Below are positions 1 to 8,169 of a DNA stretch of 64,000 nt, one piece after another. Both the position numbers and the translations under genes were made by a program. The stretch's first letter is position 1, and each line of letters begins with the position of its first letter. The notes under the pieces are model-generated. The model was not told the origin of the DNA. It ran no database searches and saw only the letters and a list, made by a program, of their open reading frames with translations. The DNA lies in contig NZ_CP017916.1 of the NCBI RefSeq assembly GCF_002119525.1, positions 3,038,001 through 3,102,000 of the forward strand, in the 5' to 3' direction. The DNA comes from Vibrio syngnathi (GTDB lineage Bacteria; Pseudomonadota; Gammaproteobacteria; Enterobacterales; Vibrionaceae).

Positions 1-647
1 TTACACTTGTATCAGTCGTAGAGCTAAGCAAGTTGAGGTCTCATTTAAGACTAGAACGAGAGGGGAAATACAGCATCTAGCCATTGACCCGACTGGCCTT
101 AAGGTTTATGGCGAAGGTGAATGGAAAGTCAAAAGGCACGGGACAGATGGCAAGCGGAGAGTTTGGCGAAAACTGCATATTGCCGTTGATACAAGCACTC
201 ATGAAATTATTGCAGCCGAGCTAAGTTTATCAACGGTTACCGATGGAGAAGTGCTCTCGAACTTACTAAAACAAACACGTCGAAGCATCCTTGAGGGTCA
301 GGTGATAACGCTTACGACACGAGAGCGTGCCACGATGCTATTAAGATTAAGCGAGCTGTTGCGCTTATTCCTCCAAGAGAAGGGGGTGCCTTCTGGGAGC
401 GTGGGCCCCCTAGAAATCTCGCAGTAGGCTGTCAGAAATTATACGGCTCAAATAAGTATTGGAAAGAGCGGTATGGATACCATAGACGCTCACTGTCAGA
501 AACAGCGATGTATCGAGTTAAACAGTTGCTAAGAGGACGATTGAGCTTAAGAAATTACAATGGACAGGTAGGGAAACTTACGCGATGATAAAAGCGTTGA
601 ACAAGCTCACCGGGTTAGGTATGCATAAAACTTGTCGCATTGACTAA
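1..647 (+). pseudogene. IS5-family transposase remnant, 5'-truncated by the window edge and frameshifted
   Basis: The first frame reads a typical IS5-group (IS903-like) DDE transposase: it starts in the YTCISRRAKQVEV stretch, then LAIDPTGLKVYGEGEWK and WRKLHIAVDTSTHEI. The frame is lost near 293-300, where about two bases seem missing, and resumes as DTRACHDAIKIK, ALIPPREG and LAVGCQKLYGS. It is lost again near 571, where one G seems missing in the QVGETYAMIKALNKL stretch, and ends at a TAA at 645. Two frameshifts mean no active enzyme. The N-terminal part lies outside the window. The matching element end is at 685-701. Confidence 0.85.
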
Positions 648-684
648 AAAACATGCGAAACGGGGTGGCTCTATCTCTAAGTTT

Positions 685-701
685 AATTACGCAACAAAGC
701 C
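685..701 (+). repeat. Right terminal inverted repeat of the IS5-family element
   Basis: The sequence AATTACGCAACAAAGCC is the reverse complement of the GGCTTTGTTGCG-type ends found on IS903-like IS5 elements. It lies 38 bases after the transposase stop, as expected for the right end. Very similar 17-mers occur at 1006-1022 and 12881-12897 and a diverged one at 12099-12116. Confidence 0.8.
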
Positions 702-917
702 AGTACTCACTCCTAGCGCTCTCGATTATTCTATTCCTTTAGACCAATCTAGTTGACCATGTTTGCGAAGCCAAACTAAAACGGTAGAGCGACCTTGGAT
801 CCCATAATGCTTTTGAGCTTACTTATAAGTCATTTCGCCTTTTTCAATTTGGCTTACGACTGCCAATTTAAAGGCAAGAGAATAATCTCGTTGAGTACGT
901 CTACGTGTTGTTTTCAT
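702..917 (-). pseudogene. IS3-family transposase OrfA fragment (helix-turn-helix), cut by the IS5 element
   Basis: Read from an ATG at 917 with a good GGAGAG ribosome site, the minus strand encodes MKTTRRRTQRDYSLAFKLAV, then VSQIEKGEMTYK, a TAA stop at 819-821, and then HYGIQGRSTVLVWLRKHGQLDW. This is the HTH_28-type OrfA of IS3-family elements. The reading frame has a nonsense codon where relatives have glutamine, and it ends abruptly at the IS5 terminal repeat, so the IS5 element probably inserted into it. No OrfB (integrase) part is present. Confidence 0.8.
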
Positions 918-959
918 GACACTCTCCAATTCAATGTTGGAAATGTGTCAACCATATTT

Positions 960-1022
960 TGGAAGGTAAAAACACACGAAAAAGGGCGACTCTGTCGCTA
1001 AGCTGAATTACGCAACAAAGCC
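960..1022 (+). mobile_element. Solo right end of a second IS5-family element
   Basis: Bases 1006-1022 repeat AATTACGCAACAAAGCC exactly, and the 45 bases before them (CTCT-TCGCTAAG) resemble the same segment before 685. Only the right end of this copy remains. It marks the edge between IS debris and the surface operon that follows. Confidence 0.65.
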
Positions 1023-1054
1023 GCTTTAAGTGACTAATTTCAATTAAGTCAAAG

Positions 1055-2395
1055 TTAGTTAATGACCTTTAGTAAATTCTTCGAAATAGGAGTCGTGCAG
1101 TTTGTTAAGCTTGGATGCATATTGTCTTTTATTCTTATATAGTCAACCTTGTAAGTACCAAGCAGATCACATGCGTTATTTACATTGTCAAGTGATTTTA
1201 TAGCAGTCTCTATTCTAGTATCTTTATTTTTAGGGTCATAATGAAAGCCGTGGTGAAAAATCCAATGGAATACCGGTAATAATCCATCCCAATCAAAATG
1301 ATATATTCTAGAATCGGACCAATTAAAAACTTTTGACGCAATGGCAAACCTAGTTAACAGTTCCTCATCACTTGCTGCGCTTACAATGCTGTATGCGAGG
1401 TATGAGTAATTATTTCCAATGGCACTAATGTAAGGGATTTCGTGTTGGATGTCAGTCATAATCACAGACCCTTCAGGAAGTTTTTTTAACTCTTCATAAA
1501 CTGTTTTTTCGTTAAAGTCGTTGTATTTATCCTTATTGTCCCATCCCGAGTAAGCATATGTTAAGACGATCAATATGGTCAAAATAATATTTAAAAGAGC
1601 GGGTATTCGCTTCCAAATTTCCCCCATCGCAGCCACAAGAGCGACGGGGGCGAGGTAAGCAAATACTCTTAGTTCGACTAGGTGAACCTGAGGAAATGAT
1701 AAAAAGTTATCTAAAACGTAAATAAACAGCGCAGAAATAAAGCACGCAATATTAAAGGCCAAAGAAGTTTGCCTAACATCTTTTCTTGAAAAGAAAAAAG
1801 AAAGTAAAGTTACAATTGCAAAAAATAGCAAAAAGTACCACATTGCTGAATTGGAGTTTGTAGTTCCAACTCGAGCATAAAAATCTGAATATAACCCGGT
1901 CTCATATACTAGAAAGTTTATTATTACAAATGGGATAGATACCCATACAGCCAAAATAAAATATTTGTAGTCTGGTGTTTTTTTATTTTTCACCCAAAAA
2001 CAAAGCTCTAATATGCCTAATAATATTAAGTGATGAGGATAAACATATAGGTTTAAAGCAATTGCACCACCTCTTATAACTTTCCCTCGCCCTTCAAGAA
2101 GCATCCAGATTGGAAGCAACAAAAATGGTAAAGTTAAGCCTGGTGAAAAAAACCGAGTAAATTGATTTGGTGCATTCATAGCGCCAAATTCTTTGATATG
2201 GCCAACTACTTGTTGTAGTAAATAAAAATCAGCGCCATACAAACTAAAGTTGTTATATCCCAAAAATATATTAAGTAGACACAATACATAAACTACGTTC
2301 AGATCAACTACGTTTACTACCTCCCATAGCCTTATGCCTTGCTACAAGGCAACCAACGGGAAGTAATATAACCAATCAAACCATCGCTTTGACAT
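1055..2395 (-). pseudogene. Multi-membrane GT-C-like protein gene with an in-frame amber codon
   Basis: From 2284 downward there is an uninterrupted frame of about 409 residues with many hydrophobic segments, positively charged loops and a soluble C-terminal part, typical of polytopic glycosyltransferase/polymerase proteins of surface loci. That part begins only with TTG codons. The same frame continues upstream: an ATG at 2395 opens MSKRWFDWLYYFPLVAL, then a TAG at 2342-2344, then QGIRLWEVVNVVDLNVVYVL running straight into the long frame. I read this as one gene with a nonsense mutation at codon 18; re-initiation at a TTG or GTG is possible. Family assignment is by architecture only. It is the last gene of the operon, next to IS debris. 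Confidence 0.6.
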
Positions 2396-2449
2396 TTGAG
2401 GGTTAAAAGCTGCATATTGTAGTTAACTGTTTACTATAAAAAGAACAAT

Positions 2450-2471
2450 GAGGAAGCAAATTTGCCTCCTC
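2450..2471 (-). terminator. Hairpin after the 700-residue GT-C-like gene
   Basis: The plus strand reads GAGGAAGCAAATTTGCCTCCTC, a near-perfect inverted repeat (GAGGA/TCCTC plus the core GCAAATTTGC). On the minus strand it is followed by ATTGTTCTTTTTAT. It lies about 75 bases past the stop of the gene ending at 2548 and would separate it from the broken gene downstream. Confidence 0.5.
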
Positions 2472-2547
2472 TATTTTAAATACAGGATCCAAAAGGCTCA
2501 TCGTAATATTATGAGCATTGACTGAGAAATAGTAGTATCACAACTAA

Positions 2548-4650
2548 TTAGTATAGCAACTCAATGTTTTCAACATCCAACTTCCACCCGGCTGCATTAC
2601 CACCCAATAACATTCCGGTTGTATATCCCCAACTAACTTTTCCTACAGACGGGGAAAATTTGCCTAGCTCAAGCGTAATTTCATTTCTCCCTGGAACCAG
2701 CTTATTTGAAAGTTCGTAATGCCATATGTTAGAGTTATCACTGTTGATATCAATTAAACCTCCCAAAAATCCAATCCTAATAGAAGAAATTTGGCTTAAA
2801 TCCCCCCCTTGATTAACTAAAGATAAGTCAAATTTAACAGCAACAACATCCTTCCAATCTTGAGGTCCATCAAAAGATAACAAGCCACCTTGCCAAGTTG
2901 GCTTGTCCCAAGCTAAGCTTAACTGACTAGCTAAAGCGGATTGGTTATCTCCGTACCAGTTATTTTCGACTTTGTTCTTTGGTTTAGAAGGCGGTGAGTT
3001 GCGCGACAACACTAAGAAAGATTGATTCTCGTATAGTCTTTTCATCCCTTGTTCTATAAGCGAGTCTACATAGCTATAATTTCCTCTTAGCTTAGAAACT
3101 ATCAGCATATCTTGGAGGGGTGCAATTGAATAGCTATAAGGTTCCGAAGAAAAATCACCAGTCAAAGTAACCTTCCAAGTATTGCTTACAGGCTTAGCTT
3201 CCTGGAAATTTTCTGTTCCTAAAAAAGGAGGGATCATTTCACCATGTGGATCAAATCCCCATTTATTTGAATCAAAAGGGACATTTGCCTCGAGGTCAAA
3301 CATAACACTCCCTTTAGGTAGGCTAGAATTTTCAACAAATTCAATCAACGCCTTAGACGACTCATGTTCGTCAACTGAATCGAAATACTTCCTCAAGAGA
3401 GAGCTATTGTTAAAATGGTTTATGATGTTGACATTACATTGAATTTGATAAGCAACTAAAGTCAATAAAACCGTCACAAAAACACTACCAAGCAAAGAGC
3501 TAAAGTTATAATACCTAATTACGGTATAAAAACTTACAAGCCAAAATAGAAAGGTTGGTAAGAGGTAGAATGTTGAGATTCGAGTTGAAACCGACATCAA
3601 AAATATCACATTAATGACATGACACACTAGAGAAAATGAAAGCTTACTCTTTATAATCGTCGGTACACATGTTTTTTTCAACGTGTAAAGAGTAAAAAAA
3701 GCCAATACCAGTGATAGGGGGATACCTATAAAGCCAAAGCCATGAGGATGTAGCACCCATTCTATTATAACGGATAATCTATCATCTAAGGGCCAGTAAT
3801 AATCCCAGTCAGCAATAGCCATTACATCTAAACTTGCAGAGTACATACCAATATCGTTGACAAAAACATTGAATGTACCTATAGGATCAATAATAAAAAG
3901 AGGGTGTAATGAAAAGGCACATATCATGAGAAAAAATACGGAGCTAATAAATATAAACTTAGCTTTCTCTAAATAACTAGACTTATCAAAAACCAACATA
4001 ACAGCAAAAGGAAGACACAATGGTAATAAACTGATTTTAAAGCCTACAGACAAACCTAAAAGTGACGCTGAAATAATTAGTTTTCTAATATCTCTTGTCT
4101 CAAAAAATCTAAACAGATAATTTCCTGAGATAATAAAGAATAACGACTGCCATAGCTCCGGATGAAGATTAACCATCAAAAAGTTAACACCAGGCAGAAG
4201 AAGAGATAAAACAAGAATAAAAAAGCAAACTAATGAGTATTGAAGAGTATTTATATTGCTTGAACGCTCATCTTTCTTTCTAATTGTAGGGAACAGTAAT
4301 TCTTTAGCCATTATTAAAATAATTATAATAAATGGGAAAAGATTGCTTAAAATTAAGGACACTGACATAAGCTGATCATTCTTAACTAGATAGCCAAACG
4401 ATGCAAAGAAAGACAGCAGCAAAAAATAACCGAAACCGTAACCATAACTAGTACCAGAGAATGCAGAATGAGCATTCCCATCGCTCCACCCATTCAATAT
4501 TCGTAATATTGTGTCACTATAAACAACATTGTCTCGAGCTCGGAATATAAAATCGCCAAGAGTATCGGTATTAATACTGGCTAATGAAGCCCAAAAGGTA
4601 ATATACAGAGTTAGGATAACAAAAAAACTAATGAAGGTTTTAGTCCTCAT
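2548..4650 (-). CDS. Large membrane protein, probable GT-C-type glycosyltransferase with a C-terminal beta-sandwich-like domain
   Basis: The 700-residue protein opens with a membrane segment (about residues 7-25) and a first periplasmic loop carrying acidic residues (TDTLGDF, DNVVYSD). About ten more hydrophobic segments follow up to roughly residue 420. That layout is shared by GT-C enzymes, which use lipid-phosphate sugars in the periplasm. Residues about 430-700 are soluble and end in a stretch rich in Trp, Gly and alternating beta pattern (WDKPTWQGG, DWKDVVAVKFDL, GYTTGMLLGGN), resembling a carbohydrate-binding fold. I do not recognise a named family. It is separated from the GDPD-like gene by 154 bases but lies on the same strand. 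The acceptor glycan is unknown. Confidence 0.6.
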   Translation of the reverse strand: MRTKTFISFFVILTLYITFWASLASINTDTLGDFIFRARDNVVYSDTILRILNGWSDGNAHSAFSGTSYGYGFGYFLLLSFFASFGYLVKNDQLMSVSLILSNLFPFIIIILIMAKELLFPTIRKKDERSSNINTLQYSLVCFFILVLSLLLPGVNFLMVNLHPELWQSLFFIISGNYLFRFFETRDIRKLIISASLLGLSVGFKISLLPLCLPFAVMLVFDKSSYLEKAKFIFISSVFFLMICAFSLHPLFIIDPIGTFNVFVNDIGMYSASLDVMAIADWDYYWPLDDRLSVIIEWVLHPHGFGFIGIPLSLVLAFFTLYTLKKTCVPTIIKSKLSFSLVCHVINVIFLMSVSTRISTFYLLPTFLFWLVSFYTVIRYYNFSSLLGSVFVTVLLTLVAYQIQCNVNIINHFNNSSLLRKYFDSVDEHESSKALIEFVENSSLPKGSVMFDLEANVPFDSNKWGFDPHGEMIPPFLGTENFQEAKPVSNTWKVTLTGDFSSEPYSYSIAPLQDMLIVSKLRGNYSYVDSLIEQGMKRLYENQSFLVLSRNSPPSKPKNKVENNWYGDNQSALASQLSLAWDKPTWQGGLLSFDGPQDWKDVVAVKFDLSLVNQGGDLSQISSIRIGFLGGLIDINSDNSNIWHYELSNKLVPGRNEITLELGKFSPSVGKVSWGYTTGMLLGGNAAGWKLDVENIELLY

Positions 4651-4804
4651 CGAATTAGCCTCTAATTTTTATTGAACGTGAAAAAAAATCTGATCATATC
4701 TTTATTAAGATAAACCTAGGAAACACTGAAGCATTTTCAATTTTTTCTTGTCTAATCATGCTCTTTAGTGTAATTCACTAGGTCTATTATCAATAGATAT
4801 GCCT

Positions 4805-5425
4805 TTACTTTTTATCGACGAATTGAAAGTAAGAAGACCAACGCTCAAAGTTTTTCAATTTTGAGCATATAGCATCCGGCGTAATATTATTGTCTTTCAT
4901 ATACTTTGCATATAGCTCGATTTTTTCGTCTTGATTTTGAAGCTCTGGAGATACGATACAGATCTTATAGCCAAGTTCATGAATTTTGTCATAAGCTTGC
5001 TTATCCATTGGAAATTTAGTAAAGCAATCTACCCAAACCCAATCAACTTTTCCAGCCATAGAAACAAGAGTATCTAAGCCCTCAAATTCAGAGAATCTCA
5101 AAGCAATATTCTTCTCTCCATGAGCAGAAAGTAACTTTATCATGGGGAATGTACTATCAAGAAAAAAGTATTTTAATTTCTTACCTTTAATCGAATCCAG
5201 TATCCTATGCTCTATTCGCTCACTTTTTACATTGATAATCATTGTTCCGTGAGTATAGTTTTTTAAATACTCTTCAAAGCTATCACCCTCGGAAAATGGA
5301 TCATGTGCAATGTGTAGACCTTCATTAGAGTCTCGTAAATCAACTTCTACCCCAAAAGAGTCGTCAACCCCTTTTAATTCAGACGCTGAATTAATACGGT
5401 GAGCAATAAATTCAACAGTTCTCAT
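4805..5425 (-). CDS. Glycerophosphodiester phosphodiesterase-like (GDPD) protein
   Basis: The 206-residue protein has the GDPD signature in short form: AHR (His9-Arg10), EVDLRDS (Glu27, Asp29) and AHDPF (His41-Asp42), followed by a beta/alpha-barrel pattern with NVKSE. These are the catalytic His pair and metal ligands of the family, which hydrolyses phosphodiesters such as glycerophosphoryl compounds. It is shorter than usual (about 240-250) and has no signal peptide, so it should be cytoplasmic. It begins one base after the GT2 stop, so it is translationally linked to the glycosylation genes. Its substrate may be a phosphodiester intermediate or by-product of this pathway; that is inference. 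Confidence 0.7.
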   Translation of the reverse strand: MRTVEFIAHRINSASELKGVDDSFGVEVDLRDSNEGLHIAHDPFSEGDSFEEYLKNYTHGTMIINVKSERIEHRILDSIKGKKLKYFFLDSTFPMIKLLSAHGEKNIALRFSEFEGLDTLVSMAGKVDWVWVDCFTKFPMDKQAYDKIHELGYKICIVSPELQNQDEKIELYAKYMKDNNITPDAICSKLKNFERWSSYFQFVDKK

Positions 5426-5426
5426 A

Positions 5427-6137
5427 TTAAGCTCGCTTTAAACGTTTCTTTAGCTCAAAAGAAAAATCTACGGTTCTCCGAATGAACTTGTATTTTGACT
5501 TCAAACCAATATTCCAGCTAGATGTACCATGTATACGCTCAGGAAACAGAACATCAAACCGCTTTACATTAAGGCCAGCAACTTTAGCACTATAATATAC
5601 AAACAAATCTAGAGAAAAATCTAATGGCGGCTCTTCCCAGCTCTCATAAAAATTACGATGAAAAATGTTTGGTTGAGCATTGATATCCCAAAGCCACTCC
5701 CTAAGCAGAAATAACTCGTAAAACGACATGCCCATAGTGAAAAAGTTGTCTGAGAATGGGCGCCCTTTTCTCAGACCTTTAGCAAAAACAGTCTCCTGAG
5801 AACTACTTCGTTCAACAAGCTCCAGTCCTTTCACGATATCTTTAGGGTCTGTCTGCATATCTGCATGCGTCCATCCTAAAAATTCACCTTTAGCAACCTC
5901 TAGCCCTTTTAAGATTCCGTTGCCATACCCCTCATTAAGAGCCACTATATGACATCGAGCAAAAGGATAATTACCGATAAGCTCATCCATAATGCTTTGT
6001 GAATTATCAGTAGAACCATTATTTACCAAAATCACTTCAATATCGTCTCTTTTAATCACTTCGGAAAAACGTTCCAGAATAAGAGGAATATTCTTACCTT
6101 CGTTGTAGCAAGGTATAACAATAGAAAGCTTAATCAT
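5427..6137 (-). CDS. Family 2 glycosyltransferase, DPM1-like (polyprenyl-phosphate sugar synthase type)
   Basis: The protein starts MIKLSIVIPCYNEG, has VNNGSTDNS and an ADMQTDP motif near residue 90, and has no C-terminal membrane segments. This is the layout of dolichol/undecaprenyl-phosphate sugar synthases (GT2, DPM1 class), which move a sugar from a nucleotide donor to polyprenyl phosphate at the inner face of the membrane. I place the start at the ATG at 6137; a TTG two codons upstream is possible. It overlaps the end of the GtrA gene by 8 bases. GT2 plus GtrA plus GT-C neighbours form the classic three-component periplasmic glycosylation set. Confidence 0.8.
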   Translation of the reverse strand: MIKLSIVIPCYNEGKNIPLILERFSEVIKRDDIEVILVNNGSTDNSQSIMDELIGNYPFARCHIVALNEGYGNGILKGLEVAKGEFLGWTHADMQTDPKDIVKGLELVERSSSQETVFAKGLRKGRPFSDNFFTMGMSFYELFLLREWLWDINAQPNIFHRNFYESWEEPPLDFSLDLFVYYSAKVAGLNVKRFDVLFPERIHGTSSWNIGLKSKYKFIRRTVDFSFELKKRLKRA

Positions 6138-6519
6138 TAGCAAACACCCAAAACTTTTGACCTAAATAGTTTATAATTGTGCTTGTACCTGTGGCCAAAA
6201 TAAAAGCCAGGTAGTACATTTGAAATTGCTCATTAACAATTCCATTGACAGATACATTTAACCCTAGAGAGGTAAAGTATAAAGCAGTAAACTTAGAAAT
6301 ATTGCCACCAGTCACCTTTCCTACTTCAAAGGTCCAATAGTTATTCATTAAATACGCAAAAATACTCCCCAAAAGGAAAGATACACCTTTAGCTATACTG
6401 TAATCAATTAAACCAGACAAAAATAAGTAACTGATAGTATCAATTGCAACAGCACCGACACCTACGAATACAAACTTCCGTAAATCAACTGGTAAATTTT
6501 TATATGTAGTCTTGTTCAA
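6130..6519 (-). CDS. GtrA-like small membrane protein (probable lipid-linked sugar flippase)
   Basis: The 129-residue protein has four hydrophobic segments and the family pattern RKFVFVGVGAVAIDTISYLFL near the start, with NYWTFEVGK and NYLGQKFWVF later, as in GtrA/DPMS-type proteins. GtrA proteins are thought to flip undecaprenyl-phosphate-linked sugars to the periplasm. The only plausible start is a TTG at 6519, which lies 20 bases inside the end of the nucleotidyltransferase gene, so translation is likely coupled. Its partners are the GT2 just downstream and the GT-C-like proteins of the same operon. Confidence 0.85.
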   Translation of the reverse strand: MNKTTYKNLPVDLRKFVFVGVGAVAIDTISYLFLSGLIDYSIAKGVSFLLGSIFAYLMNNYWTFEVGKVTGGNISKFTALYFTSLGLNVSVNGIVNEQFQMYYLAFILATGTSTIINYLGQKFWVFAND

Positions 6520-8143
6520 AGCTAAAACACTTATTAATCAGTTGTATTTTGTTATTTTCGGCAACAGACTTATCATTATCTATTTTATATGGATGGCTAT
6601 CAGATTTATGGAAGAAACTTTGCCAATAATTATACGTGTTGTAATCATTTGGAGTCCCCCAACAGATAAAGTGCTCTACAGGGATAATTTTCACTTGATA
6701 TATATTCTTATCAAGAAAATTCGCCAAAGAATCGGCATAGTACTCACCATTCACACTACAATCAGCCTCCACCATACGGTTGTATGCATCTTCAAACACT
6801 TTCCTGTTTTTAAAATAAAATGCACCTACAATACCCCAGTCATCTTTCGGTATATCTGAGATTGGCTTCTTAACACTAACGTTAACAACGTCATCTCCCT
6901 CAACCTCGATCCAGCCATATTGCTCAGGATTTTCTACCGCGTGCGGATGTCCCTTAAACGCCCACAGCAATACATCAACATCTTCATCAATTAGTTTTTT
7001 GAAATGGTCTTCATCCCACACCATACCATTGTCGCACGCTCCTATAACAAAACTCTGGTTATTCGGAAGCATCTTAATAATTTCAGCACATGTGGTTGCC
7101 TGGCCACTAGTAAGAGTTGGGATTATCACACTTTCAACATTAGTATTTTCAATGACAATACTATCTTTTACCGCGAACTTATTTTCATGCTCTGCAAGCA
7201 CACCGATAGAGATGTTGTTTGAATTTGGAAGCGCATAGATAGCATTGGCAACCATAGGCTTCCCATTTACAGAGATGAGAGGCTTGGGAATTTTGTAGCC
7301 CTCTTTAACAAATCGACTGCCGGCCCCTGCCATAGGAAGCACAACATTATCTACAAGCGGTGTATCTCTTTTCCGCGCCAGAAAGTCTTGATTTGTTTTG
7401 AAGTAATTGGACCAACCAAGATATTCATCAACATCTTGTGGTGTGCCCCATTGGAGCATGTGTTGAATCTCGTAGATAGAGACTTTGAGCCCAGCTTCGA
7501 CTAGCTTATTGTATACAACTGAAACATAGTACTCACCATTAAGGTCATCACCAGATTTTAAAATCGCATCAAAATACGTCTTAAGAAGTTCACCCGTTCT
7601 GAAATAATACGTGCCATTCGAAGCAAACTCTTCCATTCGGTTGTCAGTGAAAGGTTTTTTCTCTTGAATTTCCAACATCCACTGGTTATCATCTCTCATA
7701 AATGCGTAATTTGTACTACCCAACATATGGGGATGAAATCCCTTATACGCAGGTACGGCACCATCTGCTTTTCGATTTCGAGTATGCTTAAGGAAGCCTT
7801 GATAATCCCAATATGTCCCGAAATCACAATAATTTACTATAACTTCTTCTTGATCATTTATCAGGTCATAAACCTGTTGAACGGCATATACAGGACCAAG
7901 CTTGTGTTTAGGTATTGTAACTATCTTACCCGTTGGAGCAATCTTCTCCAAAATTGATTTCATATTTGTATTTTGAATATGATCTTCGTTACAGATAAAC
8001 ACAAAATTGCTTTCACCAGGGAACAGCTCAACAACGTGTTGAATGATAGGCTTACCATCAATCACAATTAGCGGCTTGGGGATATCATATCCTGCATCAA
8101 TAAATCGCTTGCCAATTCCTGACATCGGGATCACAACTTGCAT
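6500..8143 (-). CDS. Tandem two-domain sugar nucleotidyltransferase
   Basis: The 547 residues contain two complete nucleotidyltransferase (RfbA/GlmU-N-like) domains in a row. Domain 1 begins MQVVIPMSGIGKRF with IPKPL (residues 1 to about 250); domain 2 begins VVLPMAGAGSRF with IPKPL at about residue 266 and runs to about 515. Each has the glycine-rich nucleotide loop, the KP lysine, a metal-binding Asp stretch (YCDFGTY; GACDNGM), an NGEYY motif and a WGTP motif. Such enzymes join NTP and a sugar or polyol phosphate to make the activated donor. Internal duplication in one chain is unusual. A clear AGGAG precedes the ATG. The neighbouring kinase, aldolase and HAD suggest it activates an unusual small sugar or polyol phosphate. 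Confidence 0.8.
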   Translation of the reverse strand: MQVVIPMSGIGKRFIDAGYDIPKPLIVIDGKPIIQHVVELFPGESNFVFICNEDHIQNTNMKSILEKIAPTGKIVTIPKHKLGPVYAVQQVYDLINDQEEVIVNYCDFGTYWDYQGFLKHTRNRKADGAVPAYKGFHPHMLGSTNYAFMRDDNQWMLEIQEKKPFTDNRMEEFASNGTYYFRTGELLKTYFDAILKSGDDLNGEYYVSVVYNKLVEAGLKVSIYEIQHMLQWGTPQDVDEYLGWSNYFKTNQDFLARKRDTPLVDNVVLPMAGAGSRFVKEGYKIPKPLISVNGKPMVANAIYALPNSNNISIGVLAEHENKFAVKDSIVIENTNVESVIIPTLTSGQATTCAEIIKMLPNNQSFVIGACDNGMVWDEDHFKKLIDEDVDVLLWAFKGHPHAVENPEQYGWIEVEGDDVVNVSVKKPISDIPKDDWGIVGAFYFKNRKVFEDAYNRMVEADCSVNGEYYADSLANFLDKNIYQVKIIPVEHFICWGTPNDYNTYNYWQSFFHKSDSHPYKIDNDKSVAENNKIQLINKCFSFEQDYI

Positions 8144-8169
8144 TTATTTTCTCCTATTAAAAATATTTA

